Position numbers and translations under genes: made by a program. Below the pieces are notes generated by a model. That model did not search any database. It had not been told where the DNA came from and worked only from the letters and a program-made list of their open reading frames with translations. A stretch of 48,572 nucleotides of DNA, from NCBI RefSeq assembly GCF_003797945.1, contig NZ_RKKU01000029.1:1-48572 (forward strand), read 5' to 3'. Origin of the DNA: Pseudomonas neustonica (GTDB lineage Bacteria > Pseudomonadota > Gammaproteobacteria > Pseudomonadales > Pseudomonadaceae). Shown in pieces: positions 7,492-15,691 of this stretch; position 1 is the first letter of the stretch, and each line of letters begins with the position of its first letter.

Positions 7492-8868
7492 CTAAAAAAC
7501 CACAAGAGAAGCTAAAACACCAAGAATCGCACACCCTGCCAGCACTTTGATCATGCCGACTTTGAAATGAAAAATCGCGACCATGGCGCCTACAGCCAGT
7601 AGCAACGACAGTACATCCAGGGATTCTAGGTTTGGCGTTAACACACGCGCTCCCATAAAGCGCCATTCGCCTACTTCAGCGAAAATAACGTGAAACCCAA
7701 ACCAGATTGCTAAGTTCAGGATAACCCCGACTACCGCAGCGGTAATGGCTGACAGCGCGGAGCTCAGTGCGCGATTATCGCGTAGACGCTCCACATACGG
7801 AGCCCCTAAAAATATCCAAAGGAAACAAGGAACGAAAGTAACCCAGGTCGTCAGCAGCGCAGCCAGCGTCGCTGCTACCAAGGGATCAAGGCCTGTGGCC
7901 TCGCGATAAGCACCCATGAACCCGACAAACTGCACCACTTGAATTAACGGGCCCGGGGTCGTCTCCGCCATGCCGAGGCCATCGAGCATTTCGCCCGGTG
8001 CCAACCATCCATAATTTTGCACCGCCTCTTGGGTTATGTATCCCAACACCGCGTATGCACCCCCAAAGGTCACCACCGCCATCTTGCTGAAAAAGAGAGC
8101 AATCTGGCTGAATACATTCTCGCTACCAAACATTGCCAACAGGAGCACGACCGGCGTTAACCACAACAGCAGTAGGGTGGCTGACATGCGTAGCGACCAC
8201 TGGCGATTGGGGTTTGCATGTGCAGGGAGTCCTTCCCCGAGTATGGAGTCTCGGTCGCTAAGAACTGACTCGTCAGCACTTCCATGGCCACCGCTCACTT
8301 CAAAGGCAGTCATGCCGCGCTTCCCGCCCCAATAACCTAGAAGAGCTGCGGTTAAAATAATGAGTGGAAACCCCACCTTAAAAAGGAAGATGGCGACAAA
8401 AGCCGCAGAGGCGATGCCAAGCATTATCCAATTCTTCAGAGCTCGCTTGCCTATACGTACAACTGCGTTAAGCACCACTGCCAGTACCGCCGCTTTCAAG
8501 CCAAAGAAGAGCCCTTCAACAGCTCCAACATTGCCCAGGACTGCATACAGATAGCTCAGTGCTAGAATGGCGATAAAACCCGGTAGCACGAAGAGACTGC
8601 CCGCGACCAAGCCACCTTTGGTGCGATGCATTAGCCAGCCGATATAAATAGCCAACTGCTGCGCTTCTGGCCCCGGTAGCATCATGCAGTAGTTGAGCGC
8701 GTGGAGAAAACGGCGCTCGCCAATCCATTTTTTTTCTTCGACAAGGATGCGGTGCATCACTGCTATTTGACCGGCTGGGCCGCCGAAGCTCAATAATGCA
8801 ATTCGTAACCAGACCCTGACGGCCTCACGAAACGGTACCTGATGGGACGATTCAATGTTTGGGGGCAT
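7492..8868 (-). CDS. chrA: chromate transporter ChrA (two-domain CHR protein)
   Basis: The 458-residue protein has two homologous CHR domains. The first has FGGPAGQIAVMHRILVEEK and MLPGPEAQQLAIYIGWL; the second has VTFGGAYAVLGYITQEAV and TTPGPLIQVVQFVGFM. A ~40-residue hydrophilic linker (around residues 195-235) separates them. Long CHR proteins export chromate from the cytoplasm. The start fits the family and lies 75 bases from the divergent chrB. The G/P motif pairs of both halves are intact, so it should be functional. Confidence 0.95.
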   Translation of the reverse strand: MPPNIESSHQVPFREAVRVWLRIALLSFGGPAGQIAVMHRILVEEKKWIGERRFLHALNYCMMLPGPEAQQLAIYIGWLMHRTKGGLVAGSLFVLPGFIAILALSYLYAVLGNVGAVEGLFFGLKAAVLAVVLNAVVRIGKRALKNWIMLGIASAAFVAIFLFKVGFPLIILTAALLGYWGGKRGMTAFEVSGGHGSADESVLSDRDSILGEGLPAHANPNRQWSLRMSATLLLLWLTPVVLLLAMFGSENVFSQIALFFSKMAVVTFGGAYAVLGYITQEAVQNYGWLAPGEMLDGLGMAETTPGPLIQVVQFVGFMGAYREATGLDPLVAATLAALLTTWVTFVPCFLWIFLGAPYVERLRDNRALSSALSAITAAVVGVILNLAIWFGFHVIFAEVGEWRFMGARVLTPNLESLDVLSLLLAVGAMVAIFHFKVGMIKVLAGCAILGVLASLVVF

Positions 8869-8904
8869 GGCGCACTCTTTAATAATGGCGGGATTTTTGT
8901 AGAA

Positions 8905-8930
8905 TGTATAACGTTATTGTAATGAATACA
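8905..8930. promoter_or_regulatory. candidate operator between chrA and chrB
   Basis: The 75-base divergent spacer holds an imperfect dyad, TGTAT at 8905-8909 and ATACA at 8926-8930, around an AACGTT core. ChrB proteins regulate chr operons, so this is a plausible binding site. The pairing is short and the assignment is inference. Confidence 0.4.
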
Positions 8931-8943
8931 ACGAGAGGGCGTT

Positions 8944-9915
8944 ATGGCTGATCACATGCAACACTGGTTAATATTGATCATGCGCCTCAGCGGGCGGGCG
9001 GGAACGCCTCGCATGAGGATTTGGCGCGCTCTTCGTAGCTTAGGTGTGGCGGTACTCAGAGATGGCGTTTACTTGCTGCCTGCCAGCTCCTCCCGCAGAG
9101 AGGCCCTGGAGCAGCAGGCCAGCGAAATCAAGATGCTGGGAGGTGACGCGCTGCTGATTGAGTTAGAGGAGTCAGCCATAGATGGCATTGATGATTTGCC
9201 TTCGCTCTTTGATCGAGCGGCAGATTTTCAAGCCTTAAGAACAGCGGTGGTTGACTGGCAGCAGGCATGCCCTCAGTTGGAGGAGCGAGAAGCACAGCGT
9301 CAATTGACCCAGCTACAGAGACGTTTGCAAAGCATTATGGAGATCGATTTCTTTCCACGCGCAGAAAGTGAGCACGCCGTCACAGCCATGGCAGATGCGG
9401 AGAACGTCTTTAATCGTTGCTTTGTGCCTGACGAGCCGCAGCCGAACCAGGCCGAGATCCCACTGCTTGATCGCTCTGCATTTATCGGAAGATGCTGGGC
9501 CACGCGGCGCCGCCCCTGGGTGGATCGGCTAGCATCGGCTTGGTTGATCCAGCGCTTTATTGATCCCGAGGCTCGCTTCGTGTGGCTGGAACACCCAAAC
9601 CAGTGCCCGCCAGATGCGCTAGGGTATGATTTTGATGGAGCCAACTTCACCCATGTTGATGACAAGGTCACCTTTGAAGTGCTGCTGAGGAGTTTCAGTC
9701 TTGAGACTCAACTGGGTTTAAGCAAGATTGGGGAGCTAGTTCACTACCTGGATGTGGGAGGCCCCCCCGTTCCAGAGGCAGTAGGGTTAAAACTCATGCT
9801 GCTCGGGGCCAAGGAACGTTGTGATGATGATGATGATGCGCTCCTGCAACATACCAACATGCTGTTTGACGACCTTTATCAGGCGTATTTGACAGGAGAC
9901 CCGTACCGGGAATGA
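8944..9915 (+). CDS. chrB: chromate-resistance regulator ChrB
   Basis: The 323-residue protein has the ChrB N-terminal domain (WLILIMRLSGRAGTPRMRIW, residues ~7-130) and the ChrB C-terminal domain starting at CWATRRRPWVDRLASAWLIQ near 185, followed by FDGANFTHVDDKVTFE. ChrB senses chromate and controls chrA. The ATG has AGAGGG about 5 bases upstream. It is divergent from chrA. A run of five Asp residues near 297-301 comes from a GAT microsatellite and is unusual but lies in a surface-like region. Confidence 0.92.
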   Translation: MADHMQHWLILIMRLSGRAGTPRMRIWRALRSLGVAVLRDGVYLLPASSSRREALEQQASEIKMLGGDALLIELEESAIDGIDDLPSLFDRAADFQALRTAVVDWQQACPQLEEREAQRQLTQLQRRLQSIMEIDFFPRAESEHAVTAMADAENVFNRCFVPDEPQPNQAEIPLLDRSAFIGRCWATRRRPWVDRLASAWLIQRFIDPEARFVWLEHPNQCPPDALGYDFDGANFTHVDDKVTFEVLLRSFSLETQLGLSKIGELVHYLDVGGPPVPEAVGLKLMLLGAKERCDDDDDALLQHTNMLFDDLYQAYLTGDPYRE

Positions 9916-10308
9916 GCGTCGCGCAGACAAAATGCGTTACCGGCCTCCCTGGCATAGTAACTATAAATGAACTTAGCTGTTGATCCCCATCGGAATAGAG
10001 ACTATCGAGAATGCGAATGAGGGCTTGCTCACACAGCTGCTCTCTACTTTCCATGGCAGCCCCCTAGCAAAAATAACTCCAGCCCCGTGAGTCTGTTGTT
10101 TTGCAGCCATTTGTGTAGTCGCATACCTTTCTTGCTTCCTTCAAGAGTTTCCGAGCAGATATAAAGACAGAGATAATCGGGGCAGACCACCGTATTGATA
10201 CTCGGAGGGCTGCTCTTGGCCGAAAGTCGTCTGTCGCAACAGGCTTGAATCGGCCAATAAAGGACCCTCAATGTGTCGCGCGCCCCCACCGACCTCAGGA
10301 TCAAAGCT
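9916..10308. other. non-coding stretch holding dispersed repeat copy B
   Basis: No recognisable gene. A minus-strand frame starting at ATG 10054 (MESREQLCEQALIRIL) could be the 5' scrap of a lost gene, but it then runs through shadow sequence of chrB. The dispersed repeat is at 10208-10265. Confidence 0.5.
10208..10265 (+). repeat. dispersed ~58-bp repeat, copy B
   Basis: Aligned with copy A at 3607-3664 over its whole length. The first part, GCTCTTGGCCGAAAG (10212-10226), is repeated exactly and in the same direction at 12990-13004, on the other side of the ATPase/DUF3223 gene pair. Confidence 0.7.
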
Positions 10309-10641
10309 TTACCGGCTTGCTAACGCTCTGATGGCTCTCTTTGCGGAAAACTCCTGCTCGCTCCCGTTGTTAAATTTGACGACGAAGCCCTGCGTCGTCC
10401 CGCCCTTGGGTCCAACTCCACGCGAGATGTTTCGCGTATAAAATGCAATTGGCGACGCTGGTAGGGGCCAATCGGTGTACTCGCAGTATTTGACGTAAAG
10501 TTCGCATAGCAGGTCGAAATCCGCAGAGTCTTTTATATCACCCCCAATGGCCAAATACTTATCCCGAATGCCGTAGAAAAATTGTTCTGCTTCCATTTGT
10601 GATTTAAAGCTGTGGTCGAGAACTTTTAGTGGGTTGGGCAT
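10309..10641 (-). CDS. DCL-family (DUF3223) protein
   Basis: The 110-residue protein resembles DUF3223/DCL proteins: HSFKSQMEAEQFFYGIRDKY at the start, a central FDLLCELYVKYCEYTDWP helix, and a C-terminal beta hairpin GFVVKFNNGSEQEFSAKRAI. The bacterial role is not established; such genes often accompany nucleases and other defence genes. It lies 86 bases downstream of the large ATPase gene on the same strand and is probably co-transcribed. Together they form a compact block between copies of a dispersed repeat. A nucleic-acid-binding role is inference. Confidence 0.7.
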   Translation of the reverse strand: MPNPLKVLDHSFKSQMEAEQFFYGIRDKYLAIGGDIKDSADFDLLCELYVKYCEYTDWPLPASPIAFYTRNISRGVGPKGGTTQGFVVKFNNGSEQEFSAKRAIRALASR

Positions 10642-10727
10642 TGCGCCTCCTTCATCAATGAATTTTGCGGCCGCTCCCTACAAAAACAGCAAGACGAACT
10701 GCACATCAAGCTTGAGGTGGTTCAGTT

Positions 10728-12893
10728 TTAGCCCAGTGCGATAACATCGCCATACAGCCTCCGCAGATGTTCATCAGACATGTCCAAGATTGGCTCGTAC
10801 ATGAAAGAGTTTAGATGAATGTTCTCCGGAGTCATCAAAGTTACGCGCTGTAGGACTTTGATCGCCTTCAGCTCTGTGCCGAACAGCTCCCGGAACTTCT
10901 TTAACAGTTTAGGCGTTTGGTTTGCGTCGATACCTGCGACAAAGGCCGCATTGTTAATACGTTTCACCATGAAGCGTTCGGCGGTGAGTCGGATCGACAC
11001 GGCTAGCACGATCTTGTTCTCGAAGTTAATCCCCTCTGCAGCGTTCAGGCATTCGCCGGCTTCGTGCATGATGAGGTCCATAACAGGTTTTGCGCCTTCT
11101 GCCGAAGCAACGTTTTTGCCGAACAGCCTGTTGAAGATCACATCCAGGTCTGAAATGGTAATTTGACTGGAGTCAGGCTTCCAGTGCAGCAGCGACGTTA
11201 GCGTGACAAAATCAGGGTCGGCAGCATCCTTTGTGTACTCAATGAGATTGCGCATGAAGGGGATGCAGGCAATCTTTTTCTTCGGCTCGGTAGCGAATTT
11301 TGGTTTCCAGTCTTTAATAAAGACATTCTGAATGCCCGCAGCCTGCTCAAGCACTAATCCCGTTGCGGTCTTCGACGCCATGAAACAGTCCGGGTACCGG
11401 ACAAACCGGCTCTGAACAGTCCGGTAAAAGTCGAAGTTGTGGGTGAGGATTATCTGCTTGAAGTGGGAATCTTCGGCAATGTCCATCAAATACTGAATGA
11501 TTGCGTACTTGTTCTTATAGTCGAACGAATCCGCAATATCATCGACGATAATGAGCGTTTCCTGTTTTGCCTTCTTTCGGACTTCGATTTCGAAAAGTAT
11601 GTTCAGCACGTAGAAAGCCTTCTTTTCCCCCGTGCTAAGCGCTTGCATAAGTGCATTGCGGTCAACGACGGCCATATCGTCGGCATCCTCAAATGTGAAG
11701 TCGAGGCTTAGCATCGGTTCCTGACCGAGGATGACAGCCAGTCGGTTAGTTGCATCCAGCTTGAACGGTACGAAAAATCGATCGTTGAAGATATCAATGA
11801 CCTCTTCCCATTGGGTGCGCTCCTTCTCAGCCTGCCCTTCGATCTCTTTGCGTCTGGCCTGCGCTGCGTGGTACTTGTTCAGCAAATCCTGAAATAGCTC
11901 GAAGTGCTCCTTCAGGTAAGACTTCCAGACATCTTCTTTGAAGGCTGGTATGTTCCCAAGTCGGACCAGCAACTCCTCATGATTCAGCAGGTATGCTTCA
12001 AAGTCTCTTACCGTGACGTTCTTCTGGAGGAGCTTGTCGAGCTTCGCAAACTTATTCTTCAGGTCCTTGTCATTGGAGATAGCGTCCTTCTCTTTGGCGA
12101 CCAGCTCTTCTAGTTCCTTCTGGCTGGTTATTTCCAACTTGGTGTCAGCGTTCAAGGTAACGGAATGCTTCGCATCAAAGAATCCGTTGTCCGCTAGCTG
12201 CTTTGCGACTGTTTCTGCGTTGTAGTAGTTAAATGTTCCCTTCCTGAAGTAAGTCGATGCGGCCAACAGCTCGTTGTACTTTTGGATGTAGTCCTGAATG
12301 GCAGTATTCGCTTCATCGGTACCGAGAAGGGCAAGCACCTTGTCGTCGAAGATCACGTCGTACGAAACTGTTGCGAGTGGGGAGTCTGGCATCTCGGAAA
12401 CTTCGTCCCTAATGCGGTTCAGCGCAACATAGAACTGATCGGCGCGTGCTGTGAAGGTAATCGACAGCTCCTTTTCAATGTCCTTCTTGGAGCCCGATTG
12501 AACCTTCAGAGCTTTCAGCAAGGCCTCCTTTGCCGCCTCGATATCGGCATATAGCGCTTCGTATTCTTTGCGTAGAAGAGGATTGACCAGCAGCGTTGAT
12601 GTCTTCGCGGAATGCCCAAGAACCTCGTCATACGGACGAACGACGAGCACGCTCTCCTTGGGCAGGTCCGCGCCGGCCTCATCCGTGATTTCGCGTCTAC
12701 AAACGCGCGTCGTGAAGATCCGGTCCTTGGAGGCAGTACCGTCTGCAACATCCTGGAAAGTTTGTGCGAGTGAAGACTTCATAGAACCGTTCGGCGCATA
12801 GACGGCGCACGCCTTAGCTTTGGAAAAGTCGAATTTGGTTTGCAGGCTCTTGATGCCGTAGCAGTTTTCCAGGTCAATATTTAATGTTTTCAT
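10728..12893 (-). CDS. SMC/ABC-like AAA ATPase (AAA_13/PrrC-RloC-like head), probable defence protein
   Basis: The 721-residue protein has an ABC-type head split by a long coiled-coil region. Near residue 33 is a Walker A loop with Met in place of the usual Gly (APNGSMKSS). Residues ~120-400 are charged and helical. The ABC signature ALSTGEKKAFYVL is near 418, Walker B LIIVDDIADSFDYKNKYAI near 445, and an H-loop ILTHNFDFYRT near 480. The C-terminal ~200 residues match nothing I can name and could hold the effector. ATG 12893 follows AAGGGAA and begins MKTLNIDLENCYGI; an in-frame start at 13043 would run through a repeat. Related ATPases (PrrC, RloC, OLD-like) act against phage. The specific system is not identified. 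Confidence 0.75.
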   Translation of the reverse strand: MKTLNIDLENCYGIKSLQTKFDFSKAKACAVYAPNGSMKSSLAQTFQDVADGTASKDRIFTTRVCRREITDEAGADLPKESVLVVRPYDEVLGHSAKTSTLLVNPLLRKEYEALYADIEAAKEALLKALKVQSGSKKDIEKELSITFTARADQFYVALNRIRDEVSEMPDSPLATVSYDVIFDDKVLALLGTDEANTAIQDYIQKYNELLAASTYFRKGTFNYYNAETVAKQLADNGFFDAKHSVTLNADTKLEITSQKELEELVAKEKDAISNDKDLKNKFAKLDKLLQKNVTVRDFEAYLLNHEELLVRLGNIPAFKEDVWKSYLKEHFELFQDLLNKYHAAQARRKEIEGQAEKERTQWEEVIDIFNDRFFVPFKLDATNRLAVILGQEPMLSLDFTFEDADDMAVVDRNALMQALSTGEKKAFYVLNILFEIEVRKKAKQETLIIVDDIADSFDYKNKYAIIQYLMDIAEDSHFKQIILTHNFDFYRTVQSRFVRYPDCFMASKTATGLVLEQAAGIQNVFIKDWKPKFATEPKKKIACIPFMRNLIEYTKDAADPDFVTLTSLLHWKPDSSQITISDLDVIFNRLFGKNVASAEGAKPVMDLIMHEAGECLNAAEGINFENKIVLAVSIRLTAERFMVKRINNAAFVAGIDANQTPKLLKKFRELFGTELKAIKVLQRVTLMTPENIHLNSFMYEPILDMSDEHLRRLYGDVIALG

Positions 12894-12989
12894 GTCTGAT
12901 TCCCTTCGTTGTAATCTATTGCGTGTTTTGCTGGTCGGACTCCTGCGCTCTACTTGAGTCGACCCTGTCTTGAAAGACACTTGATGAGC

Positions 12990-13004
12990 GCTCTTGGCCG
13001 AAAG
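12990..13004 (+). repeat. partial copy of the dispersed repeat
   Basis: GCTCTTGGCCGAAAG, identical to 10212-10226. It lies about 100 bases upstream of the ATPase start, so the ATPase/DUF3223 pair sits between direct repeats. Confidence 0.6.
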
Positions 13005-13134
13005 CCACCCTCCAAGCCCACGACATAAACACTGCCTTAGCATTTTCCATTCAAACTTTTTTCAATCCTACATAACCCCCATGAGCCTACCACAGCCAGT
13101 CCGCTCAACTGGCCTGTCTCATGAGGTTTTTACT

Positions 13135-13455
13135 ATGTCTCGATCCTGTCCACGCTGCGGTTCGCAGCGGGTGGTTTTCTGTAATTACGGTAAACGCATT
13201 GGCGGTTATGTTGGCACTGTTGCTGGTGGCATGACCGGTGCTGCAACGTCTACGGCAACTGGTGCCTTGGCCGGTACCCGTATCGGCATGCAGGTTGGCG
13301 TCATTGCTGGCCCTGGCGGTGTAGGTGCTGGTGCCGTACTTGGCGCCATTACCGGTGCCTTTGCTGGCTGCATTGCTGGCCTGCGCCTGGGCAAGCTGGT
13401 AGATGACCAGCTGCTGTATCAACACCGCTGCCAAGACTGTCACGCGCATTTCTGA
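13135..13455 (+). CDS. zinc-ribbon, glycine-zipper small protein
   Basis: The 106-residue product has a CPRCGSQRVVFC zinc-ribbon half at the N-terminus, a long Gly/Ala-rich hydrophobic middle (about residues 20-90, with repeated GA/GG steps typical of glycine zippers) and a closing CQDCHAHF that completes the Cys set. Such proteins are common at the start of recombination blocks in Pseudomonas islands; their function is unknown. ATG 13135 was chosen because it immediately precedes the zinc ribbon and has ATGAGG upstream; a longer in-frame start at 12994 has no such support. Membrane association is inferred. Confidence 0.75.
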   Translation: MSRSCPRCGSQRVVFCNYGKRIGGYVGTVAGGMTGAATSTATGALAGTRIGMQVGVIAGPGGVGAGAVLGAITGAFAGCIAGLRLGKLVDDQLLYQHRCQDCHAHF

Positions 13456-13491
13456 GCGTCCGCTCACCCCTCCCTTTCTTATCTCATTTTG

Positions 13492-13520
13492 CCGCCTGGG
13501 CTAATTGGCACAGGCGGTTT
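13492..13520 (+). terminator. stem-loop terminator after the zinc-ribbon gene
   Basis: CCGCCTG (13492-13498) pairs with CAGGCGG (13511-13517) and is followed by TTT. The U-run is short, so termination may be partial. Confidence 0.5.
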
Positions 13521-13542
13521 ATGCCGTTATGGAGATTTCACC

Positions 13543-14511
13543 ATGGCACATCAAATTGAAAATATGGCTTTCGTTGGTTCAACACCCTGGCATGGCCTGG
13601 GTAACAAGCTCTCCCGTCATCAGCCGCTGGAGGTATGGCAGCATGAGGCCGGGATGAACTGGCACATCGAGGAGTCCCCGGTGCGCTTTCTGTCGGATTC
13701 AGCAGCGCACCTTGGCAGCATTCACACCTTTCCAGATCAGAAGGTGCTCTACCGGTCAGACACAAAGGCTCCTCTGTCAGTGGTCTCGCAGCGCTACAAA
13801 GTAGTCCAGCCGTTCGATGTGATTGAGTTCTATCGCGATCTGACCGAATACGCAGGCTTCGAGCTGGAAACTGCAGGCGTGCTAAAAGGCGGTCGCAAGT
13901 TCTGGGCCTTGGCACGGACGGGGCAAGCCTCGGTGCTAAAGGGCAACGACTTGGTCAATGGCTACCTGCTGCTGGCTACCTCCTGTGATGGAAGCCTGGC
14001 GACCGTGGCCACGCCGACAACAGTACGGGTGGTTTGCAACAACACCCTGGCCATCGCACTGGATGGTTCAGCGCAGTCGATCCGTGTGCCCCATAGCACT
14101 GAGTTTGATGCTCAGGCCGTCAAGCGGCAGCTGGGTGTTTCGGTAGCGCAGTGGGATGACTTTATGTATCGCATGAAAACCCTCAGCCAACGCAAGGTCA
14201 ACTCAGGTGAGGCGCTTGGCTATTTCCTGCAAGTCATCTGCGATGCCGATCAGGATGTCGATGATCGCCGTGAACTTAACCAGCATAGAGCTCTGCAGAA
14301 GGTACAGGATCTGTTTGCTGGCAAAGGGCGTGGCTCTCAGCTGGAGTCGGCGCATAACACCGCCTGGGGCTTGCTGAATGCCGTAACCGAATACGTAGAC
14401 CACGACAAACGTGCCCGCAGCGTTGATCACCGTCTGGACTCAGCCTGGTTCGGCCAAGGCGCCAGCTTGAAGCAAAAAGCCCTGGATCAAGCCATGGCCC
14501 TGGTCGCTTGA
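13543..14511 (+). CDS. DUF932-family (phage/plasmid-like) protein
   Basis: The 322-residue protein matches the DUF932 family: MAFVGSTPWHGLGNKLS at the N-terminus, a central FWALARTG segment, and TPTTVRVVCNNTLAIAL (about residues 155-175), followed by a helical C-terminus. These proteins are frequent on conjugative elements, plasmids and phages next to recombination genes, and have no settled activity. ATG 13543 has GGAGA upstream at good distance. A strong terminator follows, so it is its own transcription unit or ends one. Confidence 0.88.
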   Translation: MAHQIENMAFVGSTPWHGLGNKLSRHQPLEVWQHEAGMNWHIEESPVRFLSDSAAHLGSIHTFPDQKVLYRSDTKAPLSVVSQRYKVVQPFDVIEFYRDLTEYAGFELETAGVLKGGRKFWALARTGQASVLKGNDLVNGYLLLATSCDGSLATVATPTTVRVVCNNTLAIALDGSAQSIRVPHSTEFDAQAVKRQLGVSVAQWDDFMYRMKTLSQRKVNSGEALGYFLQVICDADQDVDDRRELNQHRALQKVQDLFAGKGRGSQLESAHNTAWGLLNAVTEYVDHDKRARSVDHRLDSAWFGQGASLKQKALDQAMALVA

Positions 14512-14565
14512 TTCACGGCTCTGGACTATCTCACCAAACACCACCTAAATCACCCTTAACGACAT

Positions 14566-14598
14566 AAGCCCGGCAGCCACCGCTGACCGGGCTTTTTT
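14566..14598 (+). terminator. rho-independent terminator after the DUF932 gene
   Basis: AAGCCCGG (14566-14573) pairs with CCGGGCTT (14587-14594), ending in a run of T. A clean intrinsic terminator. Confidence 0.9.
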
Positions 14599-14613
14599 GC
14601 GTCTGGAGACATC

Positions 14614-15621
14614 ATGAACACAACCCACTCTACCCCTTCCCCTCTGGCGAATAAGCCTGGGCGTGGCGTCCTGCGCCTGGTCAGCACCAAGGATCTGAAC
14701 CGTGAAGATTGGCTCGATGTACGCAAACGCGGTATCGGCAGCTCTGACTCCTCGGCAGCCATTGGCCTGAACCCCTACAAGTCACAACTTGAGCTGTGGC
14801 TGGAGAAAACCAACCGCGACCAGGGCCTGGCCAAACCCAACCAGGACGATGACAGCACTCCAGTATTTTGGGGTGTGGTGCTGGAACCTGTGGTCGCTTC
14901 CCAGTACCACCGACGCACAGGGAACAAGGTCCGCAAGGTTAATGCGGTGCTGCAACACCCCGAGATCCCCTGGATGCTCGCCAATATAGACCGTGAGGTG
15001 GTTGGCAGTGCTGAAGTGCAAATCCTGGAATGTAAGACTGCCGGTATAAATGGCGCCAGGCTATGGCGTGACGGTGTGCCCAAGTATGTTGAGGTGCAGG
15101 TCATGCACCAACTGGCTGTCACCGGCAAGCAGGCGGCTGATGTAGCTGTGCTGCTCGGCGGTCAACAGCTTGAGGTGTACCGGATAGAGCGGGATGAGGT
15201 CTTGATCCAGCACCTGATCGAGCTTGAACGTCAGTTCTGGCATTACGTTGAAACCGACACACCGCCACCAGCCGATGGCTCTGAGTCCGCTGACATGGCA
15301 CTGCGTCTGCTCTACCCGGAAGACACCGGTGTGGTTATTGACCTCTCTCAGGATCAGTCCCTGAACGAGACTTATACCGAGCTCAAGCAGGTACGTCAGT
15401 CACTCTCTGACCTGAACACTCGAGAATCTGTTCTCAAGCAGCGCCTGCAAGAATCCATGGGGGCAGCCAGTAAAGCCGTGTTTGCCGATGGTTCGATCAC
15501 CTGGAAGAAAGCCAAGGATGGCACCGCCGTGGATATGGAGGCCCTGTTCAAGGCGCACCCTGACCTGAAAACCCAATACCAGATCAGCAAGCCTGGCAGC
15601 AGGCGATTTCTGGTCAATTGA
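14614..15621 (+). CDS. YqaJ-family viral recombinase/exonuclease
   Basis: The 335-residue protein has the YqaJ start RKRGIGSSDSSAAIGLNPYK (residues ~33-52), a FWGVVLEPVVASQY helix, and the PD-(D/E)xK core with the acidic residue in MLANIDREV and the ExK pair in VQILECKTA. The C-terminal ~100 residues form a helical region with TRESVLKQRLQESMG. YqaJ nucleases act as lambda-Exo-like 5'-3' resecting partners of a single-strand annealing protein. No Bet/RecT gene is visible next to it, so the partner is missing or replaced. GGAGA precedes the ATG. Confidence 0.88.
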   Translation: MNTTHSTPSPLANKPGRGVLRLVSTKDLNREDWLDVRKRGIGSSDSSAAIGLNPYKSQLELWLEKTNRDQGLAKPNQDDDSTPVFWGVVLEPVVASQYHRRTGNKVRKVNAVLQHPEIPWMLANIDREVVGSAEVQILECKTAGINGARLWRDGVPKYVEVQVMHQLAVTGKQAADVAVLLGGQQLEVYRIERDEVLIQHLIELERQFWHYVETDTPPPADGSESADMALRLLYPEDTGVVIDLSQDQSLNETYTELKQVRQSLSDLNTRESVLKQRLQESMGAASKAVFADGSITWKKAKDGTAVDMEALFKAHPDLKTQYQISKPGSRRFLVN

Positions 15622-15633
15622 TCCACCCCAACC

Positions 15634-15668
15634 AGGGCAGTCCGCTCACTCAGCGACCTGCCCTTTTT
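15634..15668 (+). terminator. rho-independent terminator after the YqaJ gene
   Basis: AGGGCAG (15634-15640) pairs with CTGCCCT (15658-15664) and runs into TTTTT. Confidence 0.85.
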
Positions 15669-15691
15669 CGTTATTCCCTAGGAGCATTCCC

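Noticed and set aside
9794..10054. Minus-strand frame with a run of six histidines
   Set aside because: The run is the antisense of the GAT repeat that codes poly-Asp in chrB; the frame overlaps chrB and has no family support.
12894..13043. N-terminal extension of the ATPase gene
   Set aside because: It crosses the dispersed repeat, has no domain resemblance, and the ATG at 12893 has a good ribosome site.
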